Assembly: GCA_025350865.1 (NCBI GenBank)
Contig: JANXWZ010000147.1
Coordinates: forward strand, 1 to 64,000
Length of the DNA: 64,000 nucleotides
Reading direction: 5' to 3'
Source: Rhodanobacteraceae bacterium
Lineage (GTDB): Bacteria; Acidobacteriota; Terriglobia; Terriglobales; Acidobacteriaceae
The first letter of the stretch is position 1; every line of letters starts with the position of its first letter. The translations under genes were made by a program, and so were the position numbers. Positions 17,498 through 27,090 of the stretch are shown here, piece after piece. A model generated the notes under the pieces. That model ran no database searches. It was given only the letters and a program-made list of their open reading frames with translations, and was not told where the DNA came from.

Positions 17498-17527
17498 TTG
17501 ACCTGTTATACACGTGTGTGTTAATGT
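17498..17527 (+). promoter_or_regulatory. Regulon promoter copy 6 (diverged half-site)
   Basis: TTGACC (17498-17503), CCTGTTATACACG (17502-17514) with the right half changed from ACAGG to ACACG, 18-base spacer and extended -10 TGtTAATGT with the hexamer at 17522-17527. It faces the TonB receptor. The weaker operator may allow basal receptor synthesis (inference). Confidence 0.72.
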
Positions 17528-17728
17528 CTCGTCCGATCACTACACCCACAGGATTCGGTGCGGAAATAGTTGGACCGTCGTTCAGATTTGGCCGTCATCA
17601 ATGAATCAAGGGGCCCTAGTTGTAAATCAATCGAACCGCATGAAGAGTTTGGATACAAAAACGTACCACCTCGGGAGTCTTGGTCGTAACCAACACTTCA
17701 CTTTCGAACTTACTTTAGGAGAAGCCAA

Positions 17729-20700
17729 ATGAAAAAACTAAAAATTGCAGGTCGAGTGTTTCTGGTCTTTCTGCTCGCACTGGCAACCGAAGCCAGGCCA
17801 TTGTTCGCGCAGGTGAAGTCCAGTGCGATCACAGGAACGATTACGGACCCGACAGGTGCTGTGCTGCCGAACGTGATGGTAACGGTGACCGAGCAGGAGA
17901 CGAACACCACCACGACGGCCCAGTCAGACAGTAAGGGCGAATATTCTGTACCCTACCTTCCGCTCGGCCGATATACGGTCACGGTTGCTGCCACCGGCTT
18001 CCGGACCTACCGCAAGACCGACATCAACCTCGCCGGCGCTACCACCGTTCGAGCCGACATCTTGATGGCAGTTGGTACCGCGACCCAATCCGTTGAGGTG
18101 AAGGCGGACGCACTGACCATCCAAACGGAGAACGCCCAGGTCTCCGACGCAGTCAGCGCGGAAACGATCACCGGCCAGGCCAACCTCAATGGCAACTCCC
18201 TGTACTTTGCCACCCTGGAGTCTGGTGTCATTGGGGACCCGCAACAGCTCAGTGGTTCATCCCTGGGCGTTGGATATGCGGACCGGCGCAATATGTCCGG
18301 TATGCGTATCAACGGCGGCGAGATCGGCAGCAATGACGTACAGCTGGACGGTATCTCCATTCAGGGGGCTGCCTGGCATGAGACTGCGGTGCTCCCCAAC
18401 TCCGACGCGCTCTCCGAAGTCCGCGTCACGACGAACAACTTCACCGCAGACACCGGCATGGCCCAAGGTGTGGTCTCCCAGACCACCAAGAACGGCACCA
18501 ACAAGTTCCATGGCGATGTCAACTTCATGCTGCGCAATGAGGATCTGAACGCCAACACCTTCAGCTTCAAACACCAGTTAGCGGCTTGTTCCACTGTGGC
18601 CTGTCGAGCGAGTTTTGCGCGGGCGACCTACCGCGTCCTTCAGGGTGGAGGCTCCATCGGCGGTCCGGTGATCATTCCGAAACTCTACAACGGCACGAAC
18701 AAGCTGTTCTTCTTTGGATCCTTCCTGCGTCTCACCCACACACAGGCCACCACGTTTCAGGCTACCGTGCCAACCGGGCTTGAACGCCTCGGCGACTTCA
18801 GCCAGACGTTGATCAAGGGAAACAGCGGAGCTCCCGTAAACGTAAACATCTACGACCCGTTCAGTGCGACCCCGTACAACGGCAGCAGCACCCAGTTTGT
18901 TCGCAAGCAATACGTCAACAACAAAGTCACAAATCCGAATCAGTATGGTCTCGCGATCCTCCAGGGCTATCCGGTGCCTACCTCGACCGGGCAGGATGCC
19001 TACCACACCAATAACTTCACCAACAACGTTGTCGCTCCGGAGGCTAAGAACAGCTTCAACGGCCGCCTCGACTTCAAGCCTAGGGACAATCAGTCCATCT
19101 TCTTCTCCGCCGGCATCTCCAACGGTTACATCACCAATCCGAACAACTGGGGAACCTTGGCGAACGGCGGATGGGTCAACCAGGTCGGTCAGGGCGATGT
19201 CATCGACAAGAACCCCTATGCTGCAATCGGCGATACCATCGTACTCAATGCGACGACAGTGATCGATGTGCGTTACGGTGTAACCCACATCAACACGCAG
19301 TCGCAGGTCCGTTCGGCAAAGGGTGACCCATCCGCATACGGCCAACCGAGCTTTGTGTCAGGAGTAGCATCTTTCGGCTCAGGCATCCTACCCGGTGTTC
19401 CAGCCATAGCCCCTTACACCGCTCTGAGCAGCAACAGCTTCGGCAACAAGAAAGAGCACCAGCTGAATCACTTTGTTACCGGTAGCCTCAACAAGGTCAA
19501 GGGCAATCTGACGATGAAGTTTGGCGCAGAGTATCGCGTCTACCTGCAGAACTACGCTGACATCCAGTGGCAGTCTCCGCCGCTGGGGGTAAACAACTAC
19601 TCCGGTCAGTACGGCTCGTCCAACGGCCTCAACGTTACGGCTCTGGAGCCTCTGAACGAGAATCAGGGCTTCCTCCCGGCTAGCATTGCCGCTGGTGTCG
19701 AAGGCTGGCAACTGAACGTGGGAAGCGGTCCGGTTCTCGCGATCGCGTCCAAGTACGTGGGAATGTATGCCCAGAACTCTTGGCGTCCTACAAGCAAGTG
19801 GCTGCTCTCTTTTGGAATCCGGTACGATATCCAGCCGGGACCGACTGAGCGTTACAACCGCATGGCGAGCTTCGACACGACTCGCGCCAACCCGTTTGTC
19901 ACTGGCACCGTCGGTAGTCCTGCCGGCAACCTTGGCTACCTTACTTTCCCCGGCGTGGACGGATATTCCCGCAACCTGTATGAGACCAGCTGGAACAGTT
20001 TCGCGCCCCGCATTGGCGCAACCTACCAGCTGACCAACAATATCGTGCTGCGTGGTGGCTTTGGCCGAAACTACCTCCCGTCCAACACCGGCTTCAACGC
20101 CAACACGACGATCTACGATCCCGTTGCATTTGACTTTGCCGTCAACGCGATTCCGTACGGTCTGTCGCCGGCAGGTCTCCCGGTCGGTACCTTCAACCAG
20201 GCTACCAACACGTATGTCGTTCCGGGAGCGGGCGCGACACAGGCCGCCGCCAACTACGGCGGAACTGGTTCCGTAACCATCTTCAACCGCAATGACTACA
20301 AGACCGGCCATACGGATCAGTGGAACTTCTTCATCGAGCAGCAGCTCTCCTCCACCTGGCTCTTCAACGCTGGTTATGTCGGTTCCAAGAGCGGCACTCT
20401 GCCATGGCGCGGCTTCCCCCTCAACGGTCCTTTCGCTGTCGCCCCTGCTACTTTGCAGGCATGGCGCGCATCGTGGGTCGCTTCCAACGGGGTAACCGAT
20501 CCCGCGACGGCGCGCGTCACCAATCCGATATCGGCTCTGGTTGGCAAAGCCTCTGGCGACAGTGGCGGCGCTACCATCAGCGCGATGGAATCGCAGGAGC
20601 CCTACGTCTCCTTGCTCAACGACACCAACTTCCGGTCGGTGGGCAGCTCCGCGTACCATGCCTTCGTCGCGAAGGTTCAACACTCCACCTCGCACGGCCT

Positions 20701-21577
20701 GCAGTTTGGAGCCAATTACACCTGGGCGAAAGCAACCGGCATTGTCGGCAACGCCGGCACCCAGACGTTTGCGGAATCGCAGCAGGGCAACAGCTCGGCT
20801 CCTACAGGCGGTATCGATTACGTCAACCTCCAGAACAATCACGCGCTGATTGACTATGACGTTGCCAACCGTTTCGTCCTCAATGGCTCCTATGCCCTGC
20901 CGTTTGGCAAAGGTAAGTACTTCGGTTCGAACCAGATTGCCAACGTGTTCATCGGCGGCTGGTCAACGACTGCGGCCCTCACCATCCAGGGTGGTATGCC
21001 CTTTGGTCCTAGCTGCACCACACAGACCAACACGGTCACCGGTACCCTCAACGGCCGCTGCAATCGGGTAGCCGGGCAACCGCTCGCGCTTCCTGACAGC
21101 GCGCAGCGTTACTACAACGGCACCGAAACTCTCACGCTTCCGAGTGGCCGTACCATCACGCCGCCCGTCAACACCTTCATGAAGTGGAACCCGGATGCAT
21201 GGACTGCACCCACGGTGACCTTCGCAAACGGCGGGGTTGCGCTTGACCAGTACGTTCTCGGCACCTCTGCCCTAACCTACGGAAATATGCGGACGCCTGG
21301 GGTTCAGAACCTGAATCTCTCGGTAATCAAGCGGTTCCCGATCACCGAAGGCGTAAGCTTTGACCTCCACGTCAATGCCACCAACGCGCTGAATCACGCC
21401 AATCACCAGTTCGTGAACAACGCTGGCTTGACTGCGAACAACATCGTTCAGGCGAACACGTCCACCAAGACAGGAGCTCCGCCGATCGGTGCAAACAACA
21501 ACTCCGGTTTCGGCGGCTGGGGACTCTCGAATCTCGAGAATCGTCAGCTGACCATCCAGGCGAACTTCACCTTCTAA
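17729..21577 (+). CDS. TonB-dependent receptor with carboxypeptidase-regulatory-like domain
   Basis: Outer-membrane protein of 1282 residues. Signal peptide to about residue 28 (PLFAQ). A carboxypeptidase-regulatory-like Ig-fold domain follows (about 30-120: ITGTITDPTGAVLPNVMVTV through GRYTVTVAATGF). Next come a plug-like region (about 120-260, SVEVKADALTIQTENAQVSD) and a long Oar-type beta-barrel ending in the terminal-Phe strand QLTIQANFTF. AGGAG precedes the ATG at normal spacing. Such acidobacterial receptors take up oligosaccharides or other large substrates with TonB energy. It is the last gene of the operator-linked locus, so it probably imports that pathway's substrate. A strong terminator follows. 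Confidence 0.92.
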   Translation: MKKLKIAGRVFLVFLLALATEARPLFAQVKSSAITGTITDPTGAVLPNVMVTVTEQETNTTTTAQSDSKGEYSVPYLPLGRYTVTVAATGFRTYRKTDINLAGATTVRADILMAVGTATQSVEVKADALTIQTENAQVSDAVSAETITGQANLNGNSLYFATLESGVIGDPQQLSGSSLGVGYADRRNMSGMRINGGEIGSNDVQLDGISIQGAAWHETAVLPNSDALSEVRVTTNNFTADTGMAQGVVSQTTKNGTNKFHGDVNFMLRNEDLNANTFSFKHQLAACSTVACRASFARATYRVLQGGGSIGGPVIIPKLYNGTNKLFFFGSFLRLTHTQATTFQATVPTGLERLGDFSQTLIKGNSGAPVNVNIYDPFSATPYNGSSTQFVRKQYVNNKVTNPNQYGLAILQGYPVPTSTGQDAYHTNNFTNNVVAPEAKNSFNGRLDFKPRDNQSIFFSAGISNGYITNPNNWGTLANGGWVNQVGQGDVIDKNPYAAIGDTIVLNATTVIDVRYGVTHINTQSQVRSAKGDPSAYGQPSFVSGVASFGSGILPGVPAIAPYTALSSNSFGNKKEHQLNHFVTGSLNKVKGNLTMKFGAEYRVYLQNYADIQWQSPPLGVNNYSGQYGSSNGLNVTALEPLNENQGFLPASIAAGVEGWQLNVGSGPVLAIASKYVGMYAQNSWRPTSKWLLSFGIRYDIQPGPTERYNRMASFDTTRANPFVTGTVGSPAGNLGYLTFPGVDGYSRNLYETSWNSFAPRIGATYQLTNNIVLRGGFGRNYLPSNTGFNANTTIYDPVAFDFAVNAIPYGLSPAGLPVGTFNQATNTYVVPGAGATQAAANYGGTGSVTIFNRNDYKTGHTDQWNFFIEQQLSSTWLFNAGYVGSKSGTLPWRGFPLNGPFAVAPATLQAWRASWVASNGVTDPATARVTNPISALVGKASGDSGGATISAMESQEPYVSLLNDTNFRSVGSSAYHAFVAKVQHSTSHGLQFGANYTWAKATGIVGNAGTQTFAESQQGNSSAPTGGIDYVNLQNNHALIDYDVANRFVLNGSYALPFGKGKYFGSNQIANVFIGGWSTTAALTIQGGMPFGPSCTTQTNTVTGTLNGRCNRVAGQPLALPDSAQRYYNGTETLTLPSGRTITPPVNTFMKWNPDAWTAPTVTFANGGVALDQYVLGTSALTYGNMRTPGVQNLNLSVIKRFPITEGVSFDLHVNATNALNHANHQFVNNAGLTANNIVQANTSTKTGAPPIGANNNSGFGGWGLSNLENRQLTIQANFTF

Positions 21578-21605
21578 CCTGAAAACCACTACCAGTCACA
21601 CACAG

Positions 21606-21640
21606 CCTCCCCATCGTTTACACGATGGGGAGGCAATTTT
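21606..21640 (+). terminator. Intrinsic terminator after TonB receptor
   Basis: Perfect 12-base stem CCTCCCCATCGT (21606-21617) with ACGATGGGGAGG (21622-21633), 4-base loop, then CAATTTTGTT. It begins 28 bases after the receptor stop. Confidence 0.88.
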
Positions 21641-21722
21641 GTTGCGGCACCAATTTGCCACTTCATGGGAAGATCGGAGTAAGCTTGCTGATCACCGGTC
21701 TTGGAACGAATGGAGAATCGCG

Positions 21723-22223
21723 ATGAATCAAGTACGGAATGTACTGGGGAGATTGGCTTCAGGTCTGTTCCTCTCTTGTAGTTTGGTGGCTCCGGCCGCG
21801 TTGGCGCAGGGAAGAAATGTGCCGGTGCCTTCGAGTTGCACGCCAGCCGTGAACGCAGAGCTGGAACAGATGATTCGCAGCAAACCGCGGGGCTACACCG
21901 AGAACGTAATGCTGTGCGGCATCGCTCGCAAAACCACGGTCAACAGCGGAGGCGCGCATGGCAGCCATCACATCATTTTGGTGGCAGTAAATCTGCCTCA
22001 CGATGGTCCGGTGGCGGTGCAGGTTGCGATTAACGATTCGCTGGACGGCCCGGTCAGTGCTGCCCCGAATACGCCGGTGTTTGCTTATGGCCAGGGCTAC
22101 ATTACGAGCGGGGCGTCGGTGGCCGGGATCCATGATATCCATTGCTCGACGCATCGGACGGCCGACAATGGCTGGGTCGTAGTGGCGGGCGTAAAAACAC
22201 CGGCGAGTTGCCCGACCAGGTGA
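21723..22223 (+). CDS. Small secreted protein, possibly DUF3465-like
   Basis: About 166 residues from ATG 21723, where GGAG stands 7 bases upstream. The longer reading frame from 21639 overlaps the terminator tail and adds a polar stretch before the leader. Signal peptide ends near AALAQG. The mature part has SHHIILVAV, a beta-rich middle and GIHDIHCSTHRTADNGWVVV, reminiscent of the HWTHHDP...GW motif of DUF3465 proteins. Four cysteines (near residues 39, 65, 142 and 163) could form disulfides. Unlinked single gene between a terminator and a convergent TPR gene. Function unknown. Confidence 0.6.
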   Translation: MNQVRNVLGRLASGLFLSCSLVAPAALAQGRNVPVPSSCTPAVNAELEQMIRSKPRGYTENVMLCGIARKTTVNSGGAHGSHHIILVAVNLPHDGPVAVQVAINDSLDGPVSAAPNTPVFAYGQGYITSGASVAGIHDIHCSTHRTADNGWVVVAGVKTPASCPTR

Positions 22224-22260
22224 GTGACGGCTTCCTGCTGAGTCCGGAACGGTGAGGACG

Positions 22261-24015
22261 TTAGTGCGGATCTGGAGGAGCGAGCGACCTGGCCTGCTTT
22301 TCCTCCAGTGCTGCGTCCGCCTTTTTGCCCTGGCGCGTGTAGGCCTCCGCGAGCAGGTAGTGCGGTTCGGCGCGGGTGGGATCGGCCTGGATCGCAGTAT
22401 TGAGTTGCAGGATCGCCTCGGCTAATTTGTTTTGTTCTAGCAGCGTGCGGCCGCTCTTGAGGGCAAAGTCGGCGCGTTGACGACTCAAGGCGGAGCGGCT
22501 TAGGGCAGCGGCGATTTTCCGTTCGGCGGCAGCCTCCGCAGTTCGACCGGCCTGCGAGTCGAGGGTGGCGAGCTGGATGTGGAGGCTTGGCTGTTCCGGT
22601 TGCAGCTCAATGGCGCGGTGCAACGCGTCGGCTGCGGCTGCGGCGTCGCCTGAATCCTTCAATACGCTGCCAAGCAAGGCCCAGGCATCTCCATTGTTGG
22701 GTTGGAGCGTGGTGGCGCGGCGAAGATTCGTGATGGCCTCGGAGTAGCGCCCCTGCTGCATATAAATGACGCCGAGAGTGTAGGCGGGGTCCGGTAGTGC
22801 GGGGTCGAGGGTGGCAGATCGCTCGAACTCGGGGACCGCCGAGGCGAGGTCGTCCTTCAGCTTGTAAGCAAGGCCAAGGTCATAGTGCAATTGGGCGTTG
22901 TCGGGTTCGAGCGCGAGCCCGGCTTTGAACTGCAGTAGGGCATCGTCCAGGTCGGCTTGTTGCAGGTACGCTGCGCCAAGGTCTTCGCGGAGGGTCGCCG
23001 AGTCCGGCCCGGCTGCCAGGGCTTTCGCGTACAGCGGGATGGCGGCCGAGGCCTGTCCAGTTTGGACGAGGGCGAGGGCGTAGTTGGTGAGCGCCTGGCT
23101 GTTCCCGCTGGAGGTTCGAGCAAAGAGGGGCAGGGCGGTCTTCGAATCGCCGCTGGCCTGCAGCGCGAGGGCAAGGCCATACAGGGCATCCGGAGATCCG
23201 TTTGGGGCGGCGAGTTGCGCCGCGCGATGCAAATGGGCGAGAGCTTCCTGGTCGCGGTGGATCGCTGAAAGGGCTCGGCCCAGCTGGAGTTGAGCCATGA
23301 AGCTATCGGGCTGAGCGGCGACTGCTGCTGTCGCCGGCCCAGCCGCCTCTTCAGGACGATTGAGCACAAGCAGAGCGGCGGCAAGATGCGTATTTGCCTG
23401 GGGACTCGTGGGCTCGATCGTGATGGCTCGTTGGAAAAATGGGACGGCTTGTTGCACGTTACCCGATTGGCCAAGCAGAGTTCCAAGTGCGTCATTCAGC
23501 GCGGCGGACTCAGGAGACTCCGCAACGGCGGCGCGGAGGACCTTGATAGCACTGGGTAACTGATTGGTTGCGGAAAGGGCGGTCGCGTAGGCGATGGACT
23601 CGTTAGGTGAGAGCGCGAGCGGTTTGGGGGCGGACGTGGCGTCGTGGAACGCAGTCAGGGCTTTGTCGTAGTGGCCGAGGGCGACACGCGCGCGGCCGAG
23701 GTTGAGGTCGGCGGCAAGATCGGTGGGGGCGAGGCGGTGGGCGGTTTCAAGCTCGCGGGCTGCCGCTTCATACTCGCCGAGGGCAAGGAGTGCCGACCCT
23801 AGCGCAGCGTGGCCGGGTTCAATCTGCGGAGCAAGCTTTACAACTCGGGCGAAGTCCTGACGCGCCTTGGCGACATTCCCTTGTTGCATCGCGGCGAGAC
23901 CTTCAGCCATCGCTGATTTAGCTGCGGCAAGGCTCGCTGGGGCGGACTGTGATTGGGCAATGGAAGTGACGAGCGCGACGGCCGCGAGCAGCGTGACGCG
24001 ACGGTGAGATTTCAT
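22261..24015 (-). CDS. Secreted TPR-repeat protein
   Basis: Protein of 584 residues with a signal peptide ending near AQSQSA. The rest is a run of more than a dozen tetratricopeptide repeats with the usual A-x-x-x-G/A-x-x-x-Y/L spacing (for example ALGEYEAAARELETAHRLAP, PDPAYTLGVIYMQQGRYSEA). No catalytic domain. It follows the gene at 24022-24555 on the same strand with 6 bases between, so the two are co-transcribed. A periplasmic protein-interaction scaffold is the safest description. Confidence 0.85.
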   Translation of the reverse strand: MKSHRRVTLLAAVALVTSIAQSQSAPASLAAAKSAMAEGLAAMQQGNVAKARQDFARVVKLAPQIEPGHAALGSALLALGEYEAAARELETAHRLAPTDLAADLNLGRARVALGHYDKALTAFHDATSAPKPLALSPNESIAYATALSATNQLPSAIKVLRAAVAESPESAALNDALGTLLGQSGNVQQAVPFFQRAITIEPTSPQANTHLAAALLVLNRPEEAAGPATAAVAAQPDSFMAQLQLGRALSAIHRDQEALAHLHRAAQLAAPNGSPDALYGLALALQASGDSKTALPLFARTSSGNSQALTNYALALVQTGQASAAIPLYAKALAAGPDSATLREDLGAAYLQQADLDDALLQFKAGLALEPDNAQLHYDLGLAYKLKDDLASAVPEFERSATLDPALPDPAYTLGVIYMQQGRYSEAITNLRRATTLQPNNGDAWALLGSVLKDSGDAAAAADALHRAIELQPEQPSLHIQLATLDSQAGRTAEAAAERKIAAALSRSALSRQRADFALKSGRTLLEQNKLAEAILQLNTAIQADPTRAEPHYLLAEAYTRQGKKADAALEEKQARSLAPPDPH

Positions 24016-24021
24016 GGCAGG

Positions 24022-24555
24022 CTACTTCGATTCTGCGCTGATCGTGACGTAGTTGCGTCCAAGGTAGAGCCGGAAGCTGGTCTTCGAGGCGGGGTCGGGC
24101 AGGATCTGCAGGGGGTTGGGGCGGGCCAGAGCCGAGTCTGTCCTGGTGCTGGTGGCCATTATCTCTTTGCCGCCGACATCCATGATGACCATGCGATTGC
24201 CCGCAACGAAGCCGAAGCCATAGGCTCCCGGTGGCAGGGACTTGTCGCCAAGTTTGAGGGTGACCTCAGTGATGAGATAGGCCTGGTAGGTCTGCTGGAT
24301 GGAGGTGGAGTAGCCGGACGTGTCGACCATTGCGAAGAGTGTCAGCCTGCCGTCGGCGGATCGATAGCCAGCGGAGTTGCGGGCCTGGATGGGAGCGACC
24401 TGGCCGCGATAGAAGACGCTGGGCGGGATAAGGGGACCAGCCACATCGCGCAGCAGGATTCCGGCAGGTGCGGCGGGAGACTGGGCAGTCGCGGTGGCGA
24501 GCGGTGAGATTACCAGCAGCAGGGCGAAGCAGGCGCGAAGCAGACGAGAAATCAT
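24022..24555 (-). CDS. Secreted protein of unknown function
   Basis: Protein of 177 residues with a signal peptide ending near ATATAQS. The mature chain is beta-rich with no motif I can assign; segments such as YRGQVAPIQARNSAG, LPPGAYGFGFV and FRLYLGRNYVTI suggest a compact sandwich or barrel. It is first in a two-gene unit with the TPR protein and diverges from the glycosidase at 24628 across 72 bases. A partner of the TPR protein is likely; nothing more can be said. Confidence 0.65.
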   Translation of the reverse strand: MISRLLRACFALLLVISPLATATAQSPAAPAGILLRDVAGPLIPPSVFYRGQVAPIQARNSAGYRSADGRLTLFAMVDTSGYSTSIQQTYQAYLITEVTLKLGDKSLPPGAYGFGFVAGNRMVIMDVGGKEIMATSTRTDSALARPNPLQILPDPASKTSFRLYLGRNYVTISAESK

Positions 24556-24627
24556 AGATTCCGATGGTACGGAACTGTACTGACAGCTTGCAAGGTAAAA
24601 TTAGACCGCTTTGGAAGAGGTGCCTTA

Positions 24628-27069
24628 ATGTTGTCTCGTGTGGTGGGTGGTGTGCTGGTTTTAGCGGCTGTGAGTGGCGGAGCGCAGGAGTTCAACTGGC
24701 GTTCGGATGGCCCGGTTTTGCGGAGAGCGGTGCAGACGGGCGAGCCGTTTACGGTGGCAGGGCAGCGCGGCGTGATCGTCGGGCAGCAGCAGGGAGTTGT
24801 TGAGGCCTGGGTACTGCCGGTAAAAATGTTGAGCCATCTCACGATCGAGGCCAATGTCGAGGGGTATCCGGTACCGATCGATTTGAATGCGATGGCGCGT
24901 GAGCTTGAAGTGCGGCCGGACCATTCGACCGTGACTTACTCGCACATCGCGTTGACCGTCCGCCAAACGATGTTTGCGCCGGCTGGGGCCTCCGATGGAA
25001 CCGGTGCGGTGGTGGTCTTTCAGGTAGATTCGGTTAGGCCAGTGGACCTGGTGTTTCGGTTCACGGCAGAACTGCGCAAGATGTGGCCGGCCCTGAGCTC
25101 GGGGCAGCCGAATGCGGAGTGGGTGAAGCGCGGCACAAGCGGTTTCTATGTGATGCACAGCGACTTCCCCGATTTTGCGGGGGCCATCGCGATACCCGGC
25201 GCAACCTCCGGAGTGATGGCGCCATACCAGGAGCGGCCGCAGACGCATCCATTGGAGTTTCATCTTCATGTCGATCCGAAGACGGATCGCAACAAGTCCT
25301 ATCCGCTGTTGATGGCAGTCGGCCAGACCTCGGCGACTGCGGCGAATGCAGCATTGATCGCGAAGCTCGATGACCTGCAGACGCGCCTGCCCGACATCTA
25401 TGCAACTCATGTGGCGTCGTATCGTGAGCAGGAAAAGCACCTGACGGAAATCGTGACGCCGGACGCTGGATTGAACGCCGGCTTCAGTTGGGCGGAGACT
25501 TCAATCGGGCAGTTACAGGCCAGAACGACGAGCGGTGAGCTGGGTTTGGTGGCCGGATACTATGCGTCAGGGGATTCGGCTCGGCCCGGGTTTGGTTGGT
25601 ACTTCGGGAGAGATTCTCTCTATACGATCTATGCGATTGATAGCTACGGAGACTTCTCGCTGGCGAAGACTGAGCTGGAGTTTCTTCTGCGGCGGCAGCG
25701 CGACGACGGCAAAATGATGCATGAGTTTTCGCAGACCGCCGATCAGGTGGACTGGAAGGCATTGCCATATGAGTATGCCGCGGCTGATGCGACACCGCTA
25801 TTCCTCACGACGCTGCTGGACTACGTCAAGACCAGTGGAGATGCGGCATTTCTGCGCGAGCATCGTGGAGCTGTCGAGAAGGCGTGGCGGTTTGAGACCA
25901 CGCATGATGCCGATGCCGACGGCATCTACGACAATGCGCAGGGAACCGGCTGGGTGGAGAACTGGCTTCCGCGACCGATGCCGAAACAGGAGATTTATCT
26001 GGCGCTCCTCGATGAGCAGGCGTCGCACGCGATGGCCGAGCTGAGCACGATGCTGGGTGACGGCGCGACGGCTTCGGCTGCGATGGATCGCGCGAGTAAG
26101 GTTCATGCCACGATCGAGCGCGAGTACTATCGGCCGGATGCCGACGGCTATGGGTTTAGCTGGGATCTGGGGACGCTCGATCCGACCGCGACCTTGTATC
26201 CGGCGATTGCGTGGTGGAACGGCGGCAAGGGCTTGGATCATGCGGGGGCGAGCATGAGGCGCTGGGCTTCACATGACTTCGATACGGACTGGGGTACGCG
26301 GGATGTGGCTGCGAGCGACGCCATGTACGATCCCATGAGCTACCACCAGGGGTCAGTTTGGCCTCTGTTTACGGGGTGGGCGGCAGTGGCGCAGTATCGC
26401 GCAGGCAATGTACTCGCGGGATACCAGGCGACCATGCAGAGTGCAGATTTGACGACGGCACAAGACCCCGGTGCAGTGACCGAGTTGCTCTCAGGCGACT
26501 ACTTCGAGCCGTTCGGACGGAGCACCAGCCATCAGCTTTGGTCTTCGGCCATGGTGGTGACACCAGTGCTGCGAGGAATGTTCGGCATTGAGGTGGATGG
26601 CGTGAACCATAGAGTCAACGTGACGCCCCACCTGCCCGCACAATGGAGCGAGGCGGCGGTGAATCGGCTGCGGGTTGGGGATTCGGTGGTTGGGTTGAAG
26701 TTCAGGCGCGAGGGCACCGCGATGGTCGTTGCGGTGCAACAGGTCAGCGGGGCAAAGGTCCTGCTGGCGACTGGCGCAGAGACGATGCGGGTTCCGCTGG
26801 CTGGCGTCGAGGTTGGGATCGCGCATGGACTGCCGCCGCGCGGGGCGAGGACGTCGCAGATGAAGGTGCTGAGCGAGCGGGTCGAAGGACGGTCGCTACG
26901 GCTTGAACTCGAAGGCACCGCAGGAAGCGAAAGCCTGCTGGATCTGCGGAAAAACGATCCTTCTGCGAAGGTGACCTGCGAGGGCGGGGAGTTGATGGGC
27001 GATGAGCTGCGGGTTCGGTTTGGTGAGGGAAGTGGATATGTAACCAAGGTGGTTATAGTTCGGTGGTGA
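24628..27069 (+). CDS. Exported six-hairpin glycosidase, GDE/amylo-alpha-1,6-glucosidase-like
   Basis: Protein of 813 residues with a signal peptide ending near GGAQE. An N-terminal beta-sandwich (about 20-270) precedes an (alpha/alpha)6 barrel (about 280-690). The barrel has WYFGRDSLYTIYAIDSYGD, VDWKALPYEYAAADATPLF, GWVENW, YHQGSVWPLFTGW and a closing beta domain beginning near VNHRVNVTPHLP. This is the arrangement of the C-terminal domain of glycogen debranching enzymes and relatives. Candidate acids sit in GRDS, GWVENW and the FEPFGRS region. It is grouped with trehalase and an alpha-glucosidase, so alpha-glucan debranching outside the cytoplasm is a reasonable guess. The exact GH family is uncertain. 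Confidence 0.75.
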   Translation: MLSRVVGGVLVLAAVSGGAQEFNWRSDGPVLRRAVQTGEPFTVAGQRGVIVGQQQGVVEAWVLPVKMLSHLTIEANVEGYPVPIDLNAMARELEVRPDHSTVTYSHIALTVRQTMFAPAGASDGTGAVVVFQVDSVRPVDLVFRFTAELRKMWPALSSGQPNAEWVKRGTSGFYVMHSDFPDFAGAIAIPGATSGVMAPYQERPQTHPLEFHLHVDPKTDRNKSYPLLMAVGQTSATAANAALIAKLDDLQTRLPDIYATHVASYREQEKHLTEIVTPDAGLNAGFSWAETSIGQLQARTTSGELGLVAGYYASGDSARPGFGWYFGRDSLYTIYAIDSYGDFSLAKTELEFLLRRQRDDGKMMHEFSQTADQVDWKALPYEYAAADATPLFLTTLLDYVKTSGDAAFLREHRGAVEKAWRFETTHDADADGIYDNAQGTGWVENWLPRPMPKQEIYLALLDEQASHAMAELSTMLGDGATASAAMDRASKVHATIEREYYRPDADGYGFSWDLGTLDPTATLYPAIAWWNGGKGLDHAGASMRRWASHDFDTDWGTRDVAASDAMYDPMSYHQGSVWPLFTGWAAVAQYRAGNVLAGYQATMQSADLTTAQDPGAVTELLSGDYFEPFGRSTSHQLWSSAMVVTPVLRGMFGIEVDGVNHRVNVTPHLPAQWSEAAVNRLRVGDSVVGLKFRREGTAMVVAVQQVSGAKVLLATGAETMRVPLAGVEVGIAHGLPPRGARTSQMKVLSERVEGRSLRLELEGTAGSESLLDLRKNDPSAKVTCEGGELMGDELRVRFGEGSGYVTKVVIVRW

Positions 27070-27090
27070 CCTGGGCGAAGGAAAAATACA

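Larger units (their letters stand above)
17283..17728. other. Intergenic region with terminator, regulon promoter and leader
   Basis: 446 bases without a credible gene. A TCAAGC/GCTTGA hairpin (about 17294-17313) and the terminator at 17337-17360 end the upstream unit. The sixth promoter copy lies at 17498-17527. The roughly 195-base leader before the TonB receptor start at 17729 shows no riboswitch I recognise. Confidence 0.7.

Noticed and set aside
19388-20842. A 484-codon minus-strand frame
   Set aside because: It is antisense to the TonB receptor barrel and has no homology-like features.
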